64,000 nt of DNA from Streptomyces actinomycinicus (GCF_016741775.1 NZ_JAERRK010000006.1:62001-126000), one strand, 5' to 3'; counted from the first letter of the stretch, positions 8,026 through 17,436 are shown. A program made the numbers and translations. The notes: generated by a model not told the origin, from the sequence alone.

Positions 8026-8544
8026 ATGACCGAGGAGGAGTTCGACGCCTTCTACGCGGCCGCCTTCCCCCGCCTGGTGGGACAGCTGTACGCCTTCACC
8101 GGCGACCACGCCGAGGCCCAGGACGTGGTGCAGGAAGCCTTCGTACGGGCCTGGGACCGGCGTACGTCGTTCGACGCGGCCGAGGCACCGGAGGCGTGGA
8201 TCCGCACGGTCGCCACCCGGCTCGCGGTCAGCCGTTTCCGGCGCGCCCGGCGCTGGCTGGAGCTGGTCCGCAAGGACACACCGCCGGAGCAGATCGCGGG
8301 GCCGGGGCCCGAACACGTCGCGCTGGTCGCCGCGCTGCGCGAACTGCCCCCCGCGCAACGGCTGGCCGTGGTCCTCTACCACGTGTGCGACCTGAGCGTG
8401 GACCAGGTCGCCGCGGAGACCGGCTCGCCGGTCGGGACGGTCAAGGCGCGACTGGCCCGTGGCCGCGCCGCCCTCGCCCGCCATCTGTCGCCCGAGGAGA
8501 CTGAGACCATGACCGGGACGAAGGAGGCCACGCATGCCTCATGA
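8026..8544 (+). CDS. ECF sigma factor (SigE-family)
   Basis: A 172-residue extracytoplasmic-function sigma factor. Region 2 carries GDHAEAQDVVQEAFVRAW (about 25-42), and region 4 carries LPPAQRLAVVLYHVCDLS and a helix-turn-helix ending GTVKARLARGR. The start ATG lies behind a G-rich stretch. The stop overlaps the downstream membrane protein by 11 bases, the usual arrangement for a sigma factor and its anti-sigma partner. A link to envelope or peptidoglycan stress is inferred from the L,D-transpeptidase gene on the other side. Confidence 0.9.
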   Translation: MTEEEFDAFYAAAFPRLVGQLYAFTGDHAEAQDVVQEAFVRAWDRRTSFDAAEAPEAWIRTVATRLAVSRFRRARRWLELVRKDTPPEQIAGPGPEHVALVAALRELPPAQRLAVVLYHVCDLSVDQVAAETGSPVGTVKARLARGRAALARHLSPEETETMTGTKEATHAS

Positions 8545-9211
8545 CCCGTCGGGCCCGGCCGTGCCCGGGCAGTCCGCCGACCGGCTCACCGACGCGCTGC
8601 GCGAGGTGGCGGTTCAGGGCCGGCGCTCCGCACCCGGCCCCGGTTCCGTCGTACGGCGGCGGGCCGTGCTGCGCCGCCGTGTCCGCCGGGGCGGACTGGT
8701 CTCGGCCGGCCTCGCCGTGGCGGCCACCGCCGTCCTCGCCGGTACGGCCCTGCTGGACCCCGCCGACCGGCCGGCTCCCCCGCCCGCGGCGACCGCCTCC
8801 ACCACCGCTCCGGCCCCGCTCCCGTCCGACGAGGACACCGCGGTCCGCGACATCAGCGTCGACCTGAACACCCTGGAACTGCACGCGGGCGGACGGACGT
8901 TCCCCGTCTCGGCGCCCGGCATGAACCACCCGTTCCGCGGTGACTCGGTCGCCCGCGTCACCGGCCGCCACCGGCACGCGAGGTTCAGCGCGTCGCCGAC
9001 GGGCGTGGTGGAGCAGCACGACTGGGTGCTGTCCTTCGCCGGATCGCGGGACGATCCGCACTTCGTCTACGGCGCCGACGGCATGACGGACGTCCCGGGC
9101 CGCCGCCCGTCCACGCTGGGCCTGATCGGGCTGCGCACCGCCGACGCCCGCTGGCTCTACGCGCACACCACCGTCGGCACCAAGATCACGATCACCGGCG
9201 ACGGCACCTGA
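8534..9211 (+). CDS. membrane anti-sigma-like protein with a degenerate L,D-transpeptidase outer domain
   Basis: A 225-residue protein with a short cytoplasmic part, an Arg-rich stretch (about 41-56), one membrane helix (about 57-75) and a Pro/Thr linker. The outer domain starts like a YkuD domain (ISVDLNTLELHAGGRTFPV). Its end, LGLIGLRTADARWLYAHTTV, lines up with the active-site loop of L,D-transpeptidases, but HGC is replaced by LGL, so it cannot be an active transpeptidase. Overlap with the sigma gene suggests an anti-sigma role. A classical zinc anti-sigma motif is not visible. Confidence 0.7.
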   Translation: MPHDPSGPAVPGQSADRLTDALREVAVQGRRSAPGPGSVVRRRAVLRRRVRRGGLVSAGLAVAATAVLAGTALLDPADRPAPPPAATASTTAPAPLPSDEDTAVRDISVDLNTLELHAGGRTFPVSAPGMNHPFRGDSVARVTGRHRHARFSASPTGVVEQHDWVLSFAGSRDDPHFVYGADGMTDVPGRRPSTLGLIGLRTADARWLYAHTTVGTKITITGDGT

Positions 9212-9245
9212 CCCGGCTGCCGGCCGCGGCTCCTCGGACGCCGGC

Positions 9246-9884
9246 TCAGCACCTGCCGGCGGGGGCCGCGCTCATCGCGTCGCCCTGCCAGGCGACGTGG
9301 CGGACCGTCGCGGCCCCCTTGCCGGACGCGGGCTCCACCTTGATCGTCACGCCGGTGCCATCGGCCGCCAGGAGTTCCCCGCACACCTTCTCGCCCCGCG
9401 TGTGCACCACGACCTTCTGCGCCGGCTCGTCCGGTGCCGGTGCCACCCAGGTGACCAGGATCCCGGCAGCGGTGACCGGCACGCCGAGCAGGGTCGCCCA
9501 GCGTGCGAGCGAGACCCGCGACACGATCCGCTCCCGCTCGTCGCGCTCCCAGTCCAGCAGCGCGATGGCATCGGCGTACTTCAGCCCGCCGCCGGGCCGG
9601 CCGTGGGCGGCCGCCACGGCGAGGAAGGCGGCGGCCAGCAGCAGCACCAGGCCGGCTGCCACCGACACCACGACCGCCGTCCGGTAACCCCCGGGGAGTT
9701 CCGCCACGTTCTCACGGCCCTTGAGGACCAGCACGGCGGCCAGCAGGCCGGTGGCGATGGTCAGGAAGTTCCGCCAGCCCTCCGCCTGCGCCCGCGCGAT
9801 CTGCAACTGGGCCTCGGTCATCGCCTCCAGCCGCTTCTGGGCACGCCGGAGCTCCGGCGACGCGTAACGCCTCGGTGCCGTCAT
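9246..9884 (-). CDS. three-helix membrane protein of the caspase-Hsp90 cassette
   Basis: A 212-residue protein of no recognised family. It has a charged, coiled-coil-like start (about 8-40), hydrophobic segments at about 42-58, 70-95 and 126-146, and a small C-terminal beta-rich domain with one Cys (EKVCGELL). The ATG at 9884 shares ATGA with the stop of the preceding gene, so it is the third gene of a coupled operon behind the 1737-residue caspase-Hsp90 protein. A membrane effector or sensor role is possible, but only by context. Confidence 0.65.
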   Translation of the reverse strand: MTAPRRYASPELRRAQKRLEAMTEAQLQIARAQAEGWRNFLTIATGLLAAVLVLKGRENVAELPGGYRTAVVVSVAAGLVLLLAAAFLAVAAAHGRPGGGLKYADAIALLDWERDERERIVSRVSLARWATLLGVPVTAAGILVTWVAPAPDEPAQKVVVHTRGEKVCGELLAADGTGVTIKVEPASGKGAATVRHVAWQGDAMSAAPAGRC

Positions 9885-10204
9885 GAGCCGGCACCGGCGG
9901 GACGGATCGCCACCCATGCGGCCCCACAGCCACCGGCTTCCTCTTCGTCCCCGGCGTGCGGCTGGAGGCACCGGCACCGCATGTACACCTCTCGCGGCAC
10001 CTCTTCCCGGGCGCGTTCCCGGCGCCACCGCCAGCCCATCGTCACCGCGCCTGGCATCACGTCCGGTACGGGATGGTCGACCGCGTGGCCGCACTCCGGG
10101 CAGCTGCCGGAGATGACGAGCCGGGTGCCGGAGAGGTCCCAGACGAACCCGGCCGGCTGGTCCGGCAGGTCTTTGACCTCGTAGGCCTTGTTCTCGTGCG
10201 GCAC
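9881..10204 (-). CDS. small zinc-ribbon-like protein of the caspase-Hsp90 cassette
   Basis: A 107-residue cytoplasmic protein. CPECGH (about 35-40) and a later cysteine cluster (CRC and GGCGAAW, about 77-97) could form one zinc site. The GTG at 10204 lies one base past the stop of the large upstream gene, and its own stop overlaps the next start (ATGA). The function is not recognised. Tight coupling to the caspase-Hsp90 gene suggests a shared role. Confidence 0.65.
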   Translation of the reverse strand: MPHENKAYEVKDLPDQPAGFVWDLSGTRLVISGSCPECGHAVDHPVPDVMPGAVTMGWRWRRERAREEVPREVYMRCRCLQPHAGDEEEAGGCGAAWVAIRPAGAGS

Positions 10205-10205
10205 C

Positions 10206-13200
10206 TCAGTTCCTCTCGTCGGGGTCTCCCCAGCTCGAACGGAGTTGAGAGCTTGGGGAGGGCGGCAGGCGGAGACCGAACAGCGGCGCGTAGTCCTGGA
10301 GCCGGGTGCGGACCTCGTCGGCGGTCAGCCCGGTCTCCTCGGCGGCCAGCCCGAGATGGTCCTCGCTCACGTCACCGGTCAGGGCCGGCTCCCCGCCGGT
10401 GAGCCGGCCGGTGAGGAGGACGACGTCCCGCCAGTCCGGGGTGCGGGTACAGCTCGGCTCCGGGAACGGGATGCCGAGCCCGACCAGGGCGAAACACTGG
10501 AGCCGCCGGTACGTCTGCTGCAGACCGCTGCCCAGCCGTGCGGCCGCCACGACCAGGGCGAACGGCGTGAGCGTCCAGGAGCTGTCCAGGCTGGGCTGGA
10601 GCAGCGCGTGTTCGGCGGCCACGTCACGCGTCACCGGTTTCGACGGCCGGACGAAACCGGGAGGCACGGGCACGGTGGGGGCGCCCAGGGACCGGTAGGC
10701 GTTCAGGTCGGCTGCGGCGGTGGCGAGGTCGACGCCGCTGCGGTCCGCGAAGCCGGTGAGGTCGCTCAGCGAAATGCGCTTCCGCCACCTCCCGCTCCGG
10801 TTGCACAGGGCGTTCAACAGAATGACGTCCGGTTTCAGTGCGGCGGCGTCCTCGGGGATCTCGCACACGTCGAAGCCGTAGACGGCCACCTGGCTGCGCA
10901 CCTCCTTCGCGGTCTCGGCCAGGCTCAAGCCGGAGTCCGCGGCGAAACCCAGGAGGGAAGAAGCCTCCAGCCGGGCGTTCGGCCCGACGCTCACCACCCC
11001 GTAGTTCATGAATCCGATGCGCCGGGACTGCCCCGTCAGGAAGCCCTTCCACAGGCTCCGGGGCCGAGCGGCCCAGGGCTGTGACAGCCAGGCGCGGGCC
11101 GCCTCGACGGCGGTGCGCTCGACCAGGCCGGCGTCTGCCAGCGCTTCCACCGCGGCGATGTCCCTCTGCTGTGACTCAGGGTCCCCCAGACCGTCGAGCC
11201 GCCCCAGCACAGCCCAGGCGGAGACCGGTGCGGCCGCGGGCGCGTCCCCGTACGCGGCGGGCACCTCCGCCGGAAGGCCCGCGCACCAGTCGGGCGGCAG
11301 GAACGGGGCGAGTCCGCCCGGATCCACGACCTCGTAGCCCAGCGGCCCCACCCATCCGTCCAGCCAGCTCGCCGTCTCCCCCACGGTTTCCGCGCGTTTC
11401 GCCGCCAGCCGGACCAGGTGCCGCAGACCGATCGGGCCCAGCGGGAGGAAGGGCGGCTCCACGGTCAGGCCGCGGCTGAGCGCCCCGAGCTGCGACTCGT
11501 CCAGCCGGCCCGGCAGATCCGGTCCGGCGAGCCGGTATCCGAGGGGCTCGAAGCGGCGCACGACCGCCTCGATCTCCCCCGGCGCGATTCCCGTCTCGTG
11601 TGCCCGGCAGGCGACGTCCATCGGCCGCACGAGGGCGGAGAACGGTCCGGAAGCAGTCATGTTGAACCGCCCCTCGGCCCGGTCGTTCAGCAGGACCCGT
11701 CGTTCCCGGGCGTCCACGCGGTGGGACGCGAGACCTTTGAGGTCCGGTGGCGCCGGAATCGACCGGTCGAGGGCCGACAGCTGTTCGAACAGCTGCGCGA
11801 GAGTGCCCAGGCTCACCTTGTGGCTCTCCGACACGCGCACCATCGCCCGCCGCACGGCATGGTGCCGGACTTCTTCCGCCTCGTCGGACTCCGGCCTGTT
11901 CGTTCCCTGGACCGCTTCGTAGAGCGAGGCCGTCAGACCGGTCGGGACGATCTCGTCCAGGGCCCGGATGTCGGCCGCCTCCGGAACGCGCACTCCCGTC
12001 ACGGCATACCGGCGAAGTTGCCGGATCGCCTCCCGCAGCGAGCGCCCGGTGTCCGCCGCGGCGCGCAGCGGTTCCCTCCAGGCCCCCGCCGGCAGACGCC
12101 GGAACAGAACCGCGTCCAGGGGTTCCGGCCGGGGGAGCACTGCGTCCGCGACGACCGCCTCCACCTCCCGTTTCACGCCCAGGGCATGGAGGCGCCAGGC
12201 CACGAAGAAGCGCACCCAGGTGTCGGCCTGGCCGATCTCGTCCTTGAGGATCGCGTCGTCGACGGGAAGACAACCGACTTCGCGCAGCCCGATGGCACGC
12301 TTGCTCTGGACCCAGTTGGGGCGCCGCGCCCGCACCGGGACCGAGACGGACATGTCGTGCGCCATCAGTTCACCGATGACCTCCTGCGCGAGTCCGGGCC
12401 GGGACTCGGCGAGGCTCCACAGCCACTGCAGCGGGAACGGCCGCCACGCCGAGCGGATCAGCGCCGGGACGGCCGCCTTGAGGTCCTCCTCGACGGCTCG
12501 CTCGTCGTATCCGAGGAAGCGGTTGCGATCGACGCTCAGCTCCGGCCGGTGCCTGCCCCGCAGATTCACGACGTACCCGTGCGGGGTGTCGGCCTCCGAG
12601 ACGAACAGCCCGTCCGCCAGCAGCATGCCGGGCCCCTGCACCCACCACACTCCGTCGGTGGCCTCGATGCGCGCGTTCGGCAGGGTGGAGTCGCCGTACA
12701 GGTCACCGGGCCGCCAGGTCACCGGCTCACCGTCGAACTCCTGGGCCGTCACCAGCACCGGGCTGCACCACAGGAACTCACGCAGCGTCTGGATGAGGGA
12801 CGGGCGTTGTCCGGCCGTCCCCTCGGGATCGTCGTGCAGGTACAGCCGGACCCTGGTGCCCCCGCTCTCCAGTTCCTTCTGCTCCTTGCTCAGGTGCATC
12901 AGCCCCGAGCCGGCGGTGACGCTGGCCCGGTGGCCGTCGGGGAGGGCGATGTGCCCGGCCAGGTCGACCGGCCGGGTGGTCACCTCCACCTCCTCGGCCA
13001 GCATGAAGTAGCTGAAGACACCGATGCCGAACCGGCTGTTGAGTTCGGTGGTGATGCCGCGCCGGCGCCACCGGCGCATCTCGCGCATACGGCCGGAGGA
13101 CTGTTCGGAACGGCGCCCGGCCTGGGCGAAGAGGTCCCGCAGCTCCTCGGCGGTCATCCCGACGCCGTTGTCCTCGCACTCGATGTACATGCGTCCGGTG

Positions 13201-15419
13201 TCCCGGTCGATGTCCTGGGTGAAGACGACGTGGCGCCCGGCGAGCCGCTCCCGCTCGGACTCGGTGTGCCGCGCGTGCTGCGCGTACCGGCGCCGGGCCT
13301 GGCGCACCCGGCAGGCGTCGAGGGCGTTCTGGTACAGCTCGCGCACCGCCAGCATCCGGTCCCCGTACAACTGCGTGCCCATGATGAGCGGCTTGACCTC
13401 GTCCTCGGCCAGCCGGAACCGGGGCGGCGGATTGTCGAAGCCGCGGTTCCTCGGCATCAGGCCCTCGGTCTTGACCACCTGTGGCAGGCCCGACAGCAGG
13501 TCGCCGGGCCGCAGGGCGCGGTGGCTGCGCCGGATCGCCTCCGACTCGGCGGTGATCCGGGCGGCGAGCCGGTCCAGCGCCGTGAACAGGGCCGCGCTGC
13601 TGCACTTGAACACCAGCAGCCAGCGGGTGGCCACGGCGTGGCTCGGCACGCCCGCCTTCCTGAACTTGTCCTGGCCCCGGCCGAAGCCGTCGTTCGCGGC
13701 GATCTCCTCGATGATGCTCTCCGGCCGGACCTGGGTGGGCTCACGCTCGCCCAGGTGGTCGATGAGCACACCGTCGAGCATGCGCGGGTCGATGGCCAGC
13801 AGCCCGGCGAGGTGCAGCAGTGTGGCCAGTTCGGCGGGGCGCCAGCTCCACCGGTCCGCCTCTCCGCACAGCGACGCGCACAGGTCGGTCACCCACTCCC
13901 GGCCGTCGGGCGCGACGGCGTCGGCGGGGGTCCCCGTGCCGAGTTGTGAGACCACCTGGACGATGGCCCTGCGCAGCTCGTCCCGCGCGTCGGGGCCCAG
14001 CGTCAGCTCGACGGCGCTCTCCGCCGCCTGCACCAGCAGGTCGACCGCACGGCCGAGACTCTCCAGCTCCGCGACCCGGTGGTCCTCCCACAACAGGTCC
14101 CAGTCGGCCAGGAAGCGGTGCCGCAGCCAGTACTCGGCGCTGCGGGCGTCGCTCTTGCGTCCGCGGCGCAGCAGCGTCCGGCGGGTCGCCTCGATCTGCC
14201 GGTGGGCGCGCCGCACATCGCCCATGTCACGGTCGAGATGAGCCGTGAAGCTGCCCTCCGGCAGCGTCCTGGCGGGCGTGGTGTCGCCCGGGCCGTCCCC
14301 GTCGAGGTTGTGCAGCGCCAGCAGGCCGCAGGCCAGCGCCGCCTCGCGCAGGAACGGTGCGCCGAGGAGCACCACGGTCTCGATCAGGCTCAGTCGGGCT
14401 CCGGCGGCGTCGACGAGATCGTGGAGCCGCTTGAACAGACGTACCGGGGCGCCTTCGTCGGCCCACGGATCGGCGTCGTCGGGCCGCTTCTCGCAGATGG
14501 ACACGACCCTCGTGACGACGTCCGCCAACTGCTCCCTGGCCTTGGCGTGCTGGGCGGCCGTGCCCTCGGTCCGCTCCCACAGGTCCGAGCGGATGATGGC
14601 GTCCGCCCAGAACCCGCCGGACAGCATCGCCTCGCACAGCTCCACGTCGGCGTGGGTGCCGCCCGTCCCGTCCAGGCTCAGCCAGCAGGCGATGACGGTG
14701 GGTGGTCTGCGGTAGGTGTAGTTGGCCGCGATCTCCGGGGTGCGCTGTATCACTCGCCGGATCACCTGACCGAAGGTGCGGGCCTCCGACTCCCGGGCCA
14801 GCGCCTCGTTCAGCGCCTTGGCCAGGACGCTGCCGGCGGTGGGGTGTCCCAGTGCCTCCTCACCGGGGGCGCAGGCGCTCAGGATGACCACGTTGTCGCG
14901 GCGGCGGGTCGGCGTGACCTTCTCGAAGGTGGCCGGGGGGATGCCGCCGCCGCTCCGGCAGGCGTCGAAGCAGAGCATCACCGTGGCGCTGGACCGCAGC
15001 GGCAGCAGCAGGTCGTCGGGCACGATCCCGATCAGACCGTGCGGGTCCAGGGTGCGCTCCCCGTTCTCGCCGTACCGGGCGCGGACGTCGCTGGGGACGA
15101 AGCAGTCGGTGCCGTCGATCCGGACGCCGTGACCCGCGAAGTAGACGAGGGCCGCGTCGCCGTCCTGGCTCGCGTTCAGGAACCGGCCCAGTTCCTCCCG
15201 GATGTTGCCCTCACTGGTCGCGTCCTCGTCGTCCAGTACGGTCACGTTCTCCGGCAGGTAGCCGCTGCGCAACAGGGTGGTGCGCAGGTTCGCGGCGTCC
15301 CTGGCGGTGAACTGCAGGGCCGGAAAGGTGTCCTTCAGCTCCGGCACCTGCGCCAGCTGCGGATACGCGGGCACCGCGATCAGCAGTGCCCGCCGTCGCC
15401 CGGCACCCATCGTGCTCAC
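10206..15419 (-). CDS. caspase-Hsp90-wHTH multidomain protein (predicted conflict or cell-death system)
   Basis: A 1737-residue protein. The N-terminal caspase-like peptidase domain (about 1-250) has the catalytic pair His97 in YFAGHG and Cys154 in CFDACRSG. A helical region follows. An Hsp90-type GHKL ATPase domain (about 680-870) carries ELYQNALDA, ECEDNGVGM and FGIGVFSYFM. The remaining 800 residues contain several repeated units of about 100 residues of the type SGLSLAETAKEVRSQVAVYG, typical of the winged-helix repeats attached to Hsp90 in multicellular bacteria. Such architectures have been predicted to act in biological conflict, with the ATPase gating a suicide peptidase. The GTG at 15419 follows AGGGGGG. 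It leads a three-gene operon. Confidence 0.85.
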   Translation of the reverse strand: MSTMGAGRRRALLIAVPAYPQLAQVPELKDTFPALQFTARDAANLRTTLLRSGYLPENVTVLDDEDATSEGNIREELGRFLNASQDGDAALVYFAGHGVRIDGTDCFVPSDVRARYGENGERTLDPHGLIGIVPDDLLLPLRSSATVMLCFDACRSGGGIPPATFEKVTPTRRRDNVVILSACAPGEEALGHPTAGSVLAKALNEALARESEARTFGQVIRRVIQRTPEIAANYTYRRPPTVIACWLSLDGTGGTHADVELCEAMLSGGFWADAIIRSDLWERTEGTAAQHAKAREQLADVVTRVVSICEKRPDDADPWADEGAPVRLFKRLHDLVDAAGARLSLIETVVLLGAPFLREAALACGLLALHNLDGDGPGDTTPARTLPEGSFTAHLDRDMGDVRRAHRQIEATRRTLLRRGRKSDARSAEYWLRHRFLADWDLLWEDHRVAELESLGRAVDLLVQAAESAVELTLGPDARDELRRAIVQVVSQLGTGTPADAVAPDGREWVTDLCASLCGEADRWSWRPAELATLLHLAGLLAIDPRMLDGVLIDHLGEREPTQVRPESIIEEIAANDGFGRGQDKFRKAGVPSHAVATRWLLVFKCSSAALFTALDRLAARITAESEAIRRSHRALRPGDLLSGLPQVVKTEGLMPRNRGFDNPPPRFRLAEDEVKPLIMGTQLYGDRMLAVRELYQNALDACRVRQARRRYAQHARHTESERERLAGRHVVFTQDIDRDTGRMYIECEDNGVGMTAEELRDLFAQAGRRSEQSSGRMREMRRWRRRGITTELNSRFGIGVFSYFMLAEEVEVTTRPVDLAGHIALPDGHRASVTAGSGLMHLSKEQKELESGGTRVRLYLHDDPEGTAGQRPSLIQTLREFLWCSPVLVTAQEFDGEPVTWRPGDLYGDSTLPNARIEATDGVWWVQGPGMLLADGLFVSEADTPHGYVVNLRGRHRPELSVDRNRFLGYDERAVEEDLKAAVPALIRSAWRPFPLQWLWSLAESRPGLAQEVIGELMAHDMSVSVPVRARRPNWVQSKRAIGLREVGCLPVDDAILKDEIGQADTWVRFFVAWRLHALGVKREVEAVVADAVLPRPEPLDAVLFRRLPAGAWREPLRAAADTGRSLREAIRQLRRYAVTGVRVPEAADIRALDEIVPTGLTASLYEAVQGTNRPESDEAEEVRHHAVRRAMVRVSESHKVSLGTLAQLFEQLSALDRSIPAPPDLKGLASHRVDARERRVLLNDRAEGRFNMTASGPFSALVRPMDVACRAHETGIAPGEIEAVVRRFEPLGYRLAGPDLPGRLDESQLGALSRGLTVEPPFLPLGPIGLRHLVRLAAKRAETVGETASWLDGWVGPLGYEVVDPGGLAPFLPPDWCAGLPAEVPAAYGDAPAAAPVSAWAVLGRLDGLGDPESQQRDIAAVEALADAGLVERTAVEAARAWLSQPWAARPRSLWKGFLTGQSRRIGFMNYGVVSVGPNARLEASSLLGFAADSGLSLAETAKEVRSQVAVYGFDVCEIPEDAAALKPDVILLNALCNRSGRWRKRISLSDLTGFADRSGVDLATAAADLNAYRSLGAPTVPVPPGFVRPSKPVTRDVAAEHALLQPSLDSSWTLTPFALVVAAARLGSGLQQTYRRLQCFALVGLGIPFPEPSCTRTPDWRDVVLLTGRLTGGEPALTGDVSEDHLGLAAEETGLTADEVRTRLQDYAPLFGLRLPPSPSSQLRSSWGDPDERN

Positions 15420-15565
15420 GAACCCCCCTGGTCATCGACGAGTTGACGTCCCGTCATGGCACGGAGGGCGATTATCGCAAAGGAAGTTTCCGAACGTGGT
15501 CGGAACGGACGAAGGAGGACGAGGGGGTGGGCGGGACGGGCTTCCGGCCTGCCCCTCCTCGCGTC

Positions 15566-16513
15566 CTACTCCTCGTCGCTGGTCCGTACCGGCGTGGACC
15601 GTCCCGGTTCCGGCAGTTCCGCCTGTTCGGCGCGGACGAGCAGCACGTCGCCGATGAACAGGTCGTAGACCAGGATGCCGATGACGCCGCCGACCAGCGG
15701 GCCGACGATCGGGATCCACCAGTAGTCGCTGAACGAGCCGGCCACGCTCCCGGGGAAGGCGAGGCCGTCCCAGCCGGCCGCGTAGGTGAACAGCCGTGGC
15801 CCGAAGTCGCGTGCGGGGTTGATGGCGTAGCCGGCGTTGGCACCGTAGGACATGCCGATGGCGGCGACGACGAAGCCGATGACCAGGGGGCCGAGGTTGG
15901 CCTTCACGGCCTGGTTGCGCAGGTCGATGACCGCCGCGATCAGCATCAGCAGGAAGGCCGTGCCGACGATCTGGTCGATCAGCGGGCCCCAGATGCCGCC
16001 GTGGTAGTAGGGCGCCGGGAAGGTGGCGAAGATCGAGAACGTGGCGTTCGTGTGCCCGTTCACCTTCGGCCCGACCGCGACCTTGTCGTAGGCGTTGATC
16101 GCCTGGTGGTAGACGAGGTACACCAGGGCCGCGCCGGTCAGGGCACCGACGACCTGCGAGAACATGTACGGCAGGACCTTGGTCCAGGAGAATCCCCGGC
16201 GCAGGGCCATGGCCAGCGTCACCGCCGGGTTCAGGTGGGCGCCGCTGACGCCGCCGGCGACGTAGACACCGAAGACGACGGCGAAGGCCCAGCCGAAGGT
16301 GATCAGCAGCCAGTCGCCGGCCGCGAGGAAGATCGTCGTCGGGGTGGCTGCCCGGCCCGAGCCCGGCAGCGCCGCGACCGCCATCGCGACCACGCCGCAG
16401 CCGAAGGCGATGAGGACGAGGGTTCCGAGGAACTCCGCCAGGCACTCGCCCAGCAGCCCGCCCCGGCTCCTGAGCCGGGACGTCTTGACGAGCGGAGGTA
16501 TTTCCACAGCCAT
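15566..16513 (-). CDS. MIP-family channel (glycerol facilitator or aquaporin)
   Basis: A 315-residue six-helix channel. Both NPA boxes are present, SGAHLNPAVT (about residue 95) and YAINPARDFGPR (about 226). The Asp after the second NPAR points to the glycerol-conducting GlpF group. The ATG at 16513 has AGGGGG five bases upstream. No glycerol kinase or GylR regulator is adjacent, unlike the usual glycerol operon. The long loop between the two halves (about 125-170) is somewhat extended. Confidence 0.85.
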   Translation of the reverse strand: MAVEIPPLVKTSRLRSRGGLLGECLAEFLGTLVLIAFGCGVVAMAVAALPGSGRAATPTTIFLAAGDWLLITFGWAFAVVFGVYVAGGVSGAHLNPAVTLAMALRRGFSWTKVLPYMFSQVVGALTGAALVYLVYHQAINAYDKVAVGPKVNGHTNATFSIFATFPAPYYHGGIWGPLIDQIVGTAFLLMLIAAVIDLRNQAVKANLGPLVIGFVVAAIGMSYGANAGYAINPARDFGPRLFTYAAGWDGLAFPGSVAGSFSDYWWIPIVGPLVGGVIGILVYDLFIGDVLLVRAEQAELPEPGRSTPVRTSDEE

Positions 16514-16612
16514 GAAGGCCCCCTTTGAAGAGAGCAATGCGGCCAACATCACCATATTGGCTCACAAAGTCACTCCCCGCAGGATGACCGTGCGCGGCAG
16601 CCGGCCGGCGGG

Positions 16613-17278
16613 TCAGCTGTCGAGGTCGTCGGCGTAGTGCCGGAACCCGTGCCGCTCCCGGTGCACGCGCCACAGGGTGTCGGCGAGCGCGTCCGGGTCC
16701 TTGCGGGCGTGACCGACGGTGATCGCCCCCGGGATCACCAGCTGGGCGACATGGATGCCCTCCCCGGCGAGCCGCTCGTGCAGCAGGTGCCCGTAGGCGC
16801 TCTCCGCGGCGAAGGCGATCGACGTCCCGGCCCGCTCGGGATGCGGTACGGCGGCGGACCCGCCGTTGACGAACAGGATCGTGCCGCGCCCGAGCCGCCG
16901 CATCCCCGGCAGCACCTGCTGCACGGCGGCCACCGGCCCGTACACGGAGAACTCGATCGGCCCCACCAGGTCCCGGTGCCCGGTGTCCAGCACGGGCTGC
17001 ATGAAGTCCCGGTGCGGCACCGGGCTGTACTGGAGCACCTCGACCGTCCCGAGCGCGTCGGCGAGGTCGCGCAGGGCCGCGGCCAGTTCCTCGGGGCGGC
17101 GCACGTCGGCGGAGAACCCGCGCGCGGTGATCCCCTCTCCGGCGAGCCCGTCGGTGATCAGTCCCAGCCGCGCCCGGTCCCGGGCGACGAGCCCGACGCC
17201 GAATCCTTCCCGGCCGAACCGCCGGGCGACGGCGGCCCCGAGCCCCGGTCCGGCTCCCACGATGGCGATACTGGTCAT
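16613..17278 (-). CDS. SDR-family oxidoreductase, atypical active site
   Basis: A 221-residue short-chain dehydrogenase-like protein with the dinucleotide motif GAGPGLG near residue 7. The catalytic Ser region reads LFVNGGSAAVP. The Tyr region reads ESAYGHLLHERL, so the usual YxxxK lysine is replaced. It may still bind NAD(P) but is probably not a standard alcohol dehydrogenase. The ATG at 17278 is chosen because the Rossmann strand starts immediately after it. The gene stands alone between the channel gene and a tandem repeat. Confidence 0.75.
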   Translation of the reverse strand: MTSIAIVGAGPGLGAAVARRFGREGFGVGLVARDRARLGLITDGLAGEGITARGFSADVRRPEELAAALRDLADALGTVEVLQYSPVPHRDFMQPVLDTGHRDLVGPIEFSVYGPVAAVQQVLPGMRRLGRGTILFVNGGSAAVPHPERAGTSIAFAAESAYGHLLHERLAGEGIHVAQLVIPGAITVGHARKDPDALADTLWRVHRERHGFRHYADDLDS

Positions 17279-17294
17279 GCCAGGCATCCGTACC

Positions 17295-17384
17295 GCACGA
17301 GCCGCCACCCCACACCGCCTGTGCAGACCCGGCCGCACCGCACGAGCCGCCACCCCACACCGCTAGTGCAGACCCGGCCGCACC
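17295..17384. repeat. two tandem copies of a 45-bp unit
   Basis: Bases 17295-17339 are repeated at 17340-17384 with one small cluster of changes (GCCTG versus GCTAG), and the first bases of a third copy follow. The repeat lies upstream of the SDR gene and is not in a convincing reading frame. Confidence 0.85.
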
Positions 17385-17436
17385 GCCTGTGCCGAACCCC
17401 GCCCGCACCGGGCCGGTCCGGGGCCGGCGCCGCCGG

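Noticed and set aside
11418..13949. An 843-codon plus-strand frame opposite the caspase-Hsp90 gene
   Set aside because: Its product is compositionally random (Arg, Gly, Pro, His) while the minus strand codes for conserved caspase and ATPase motifs.
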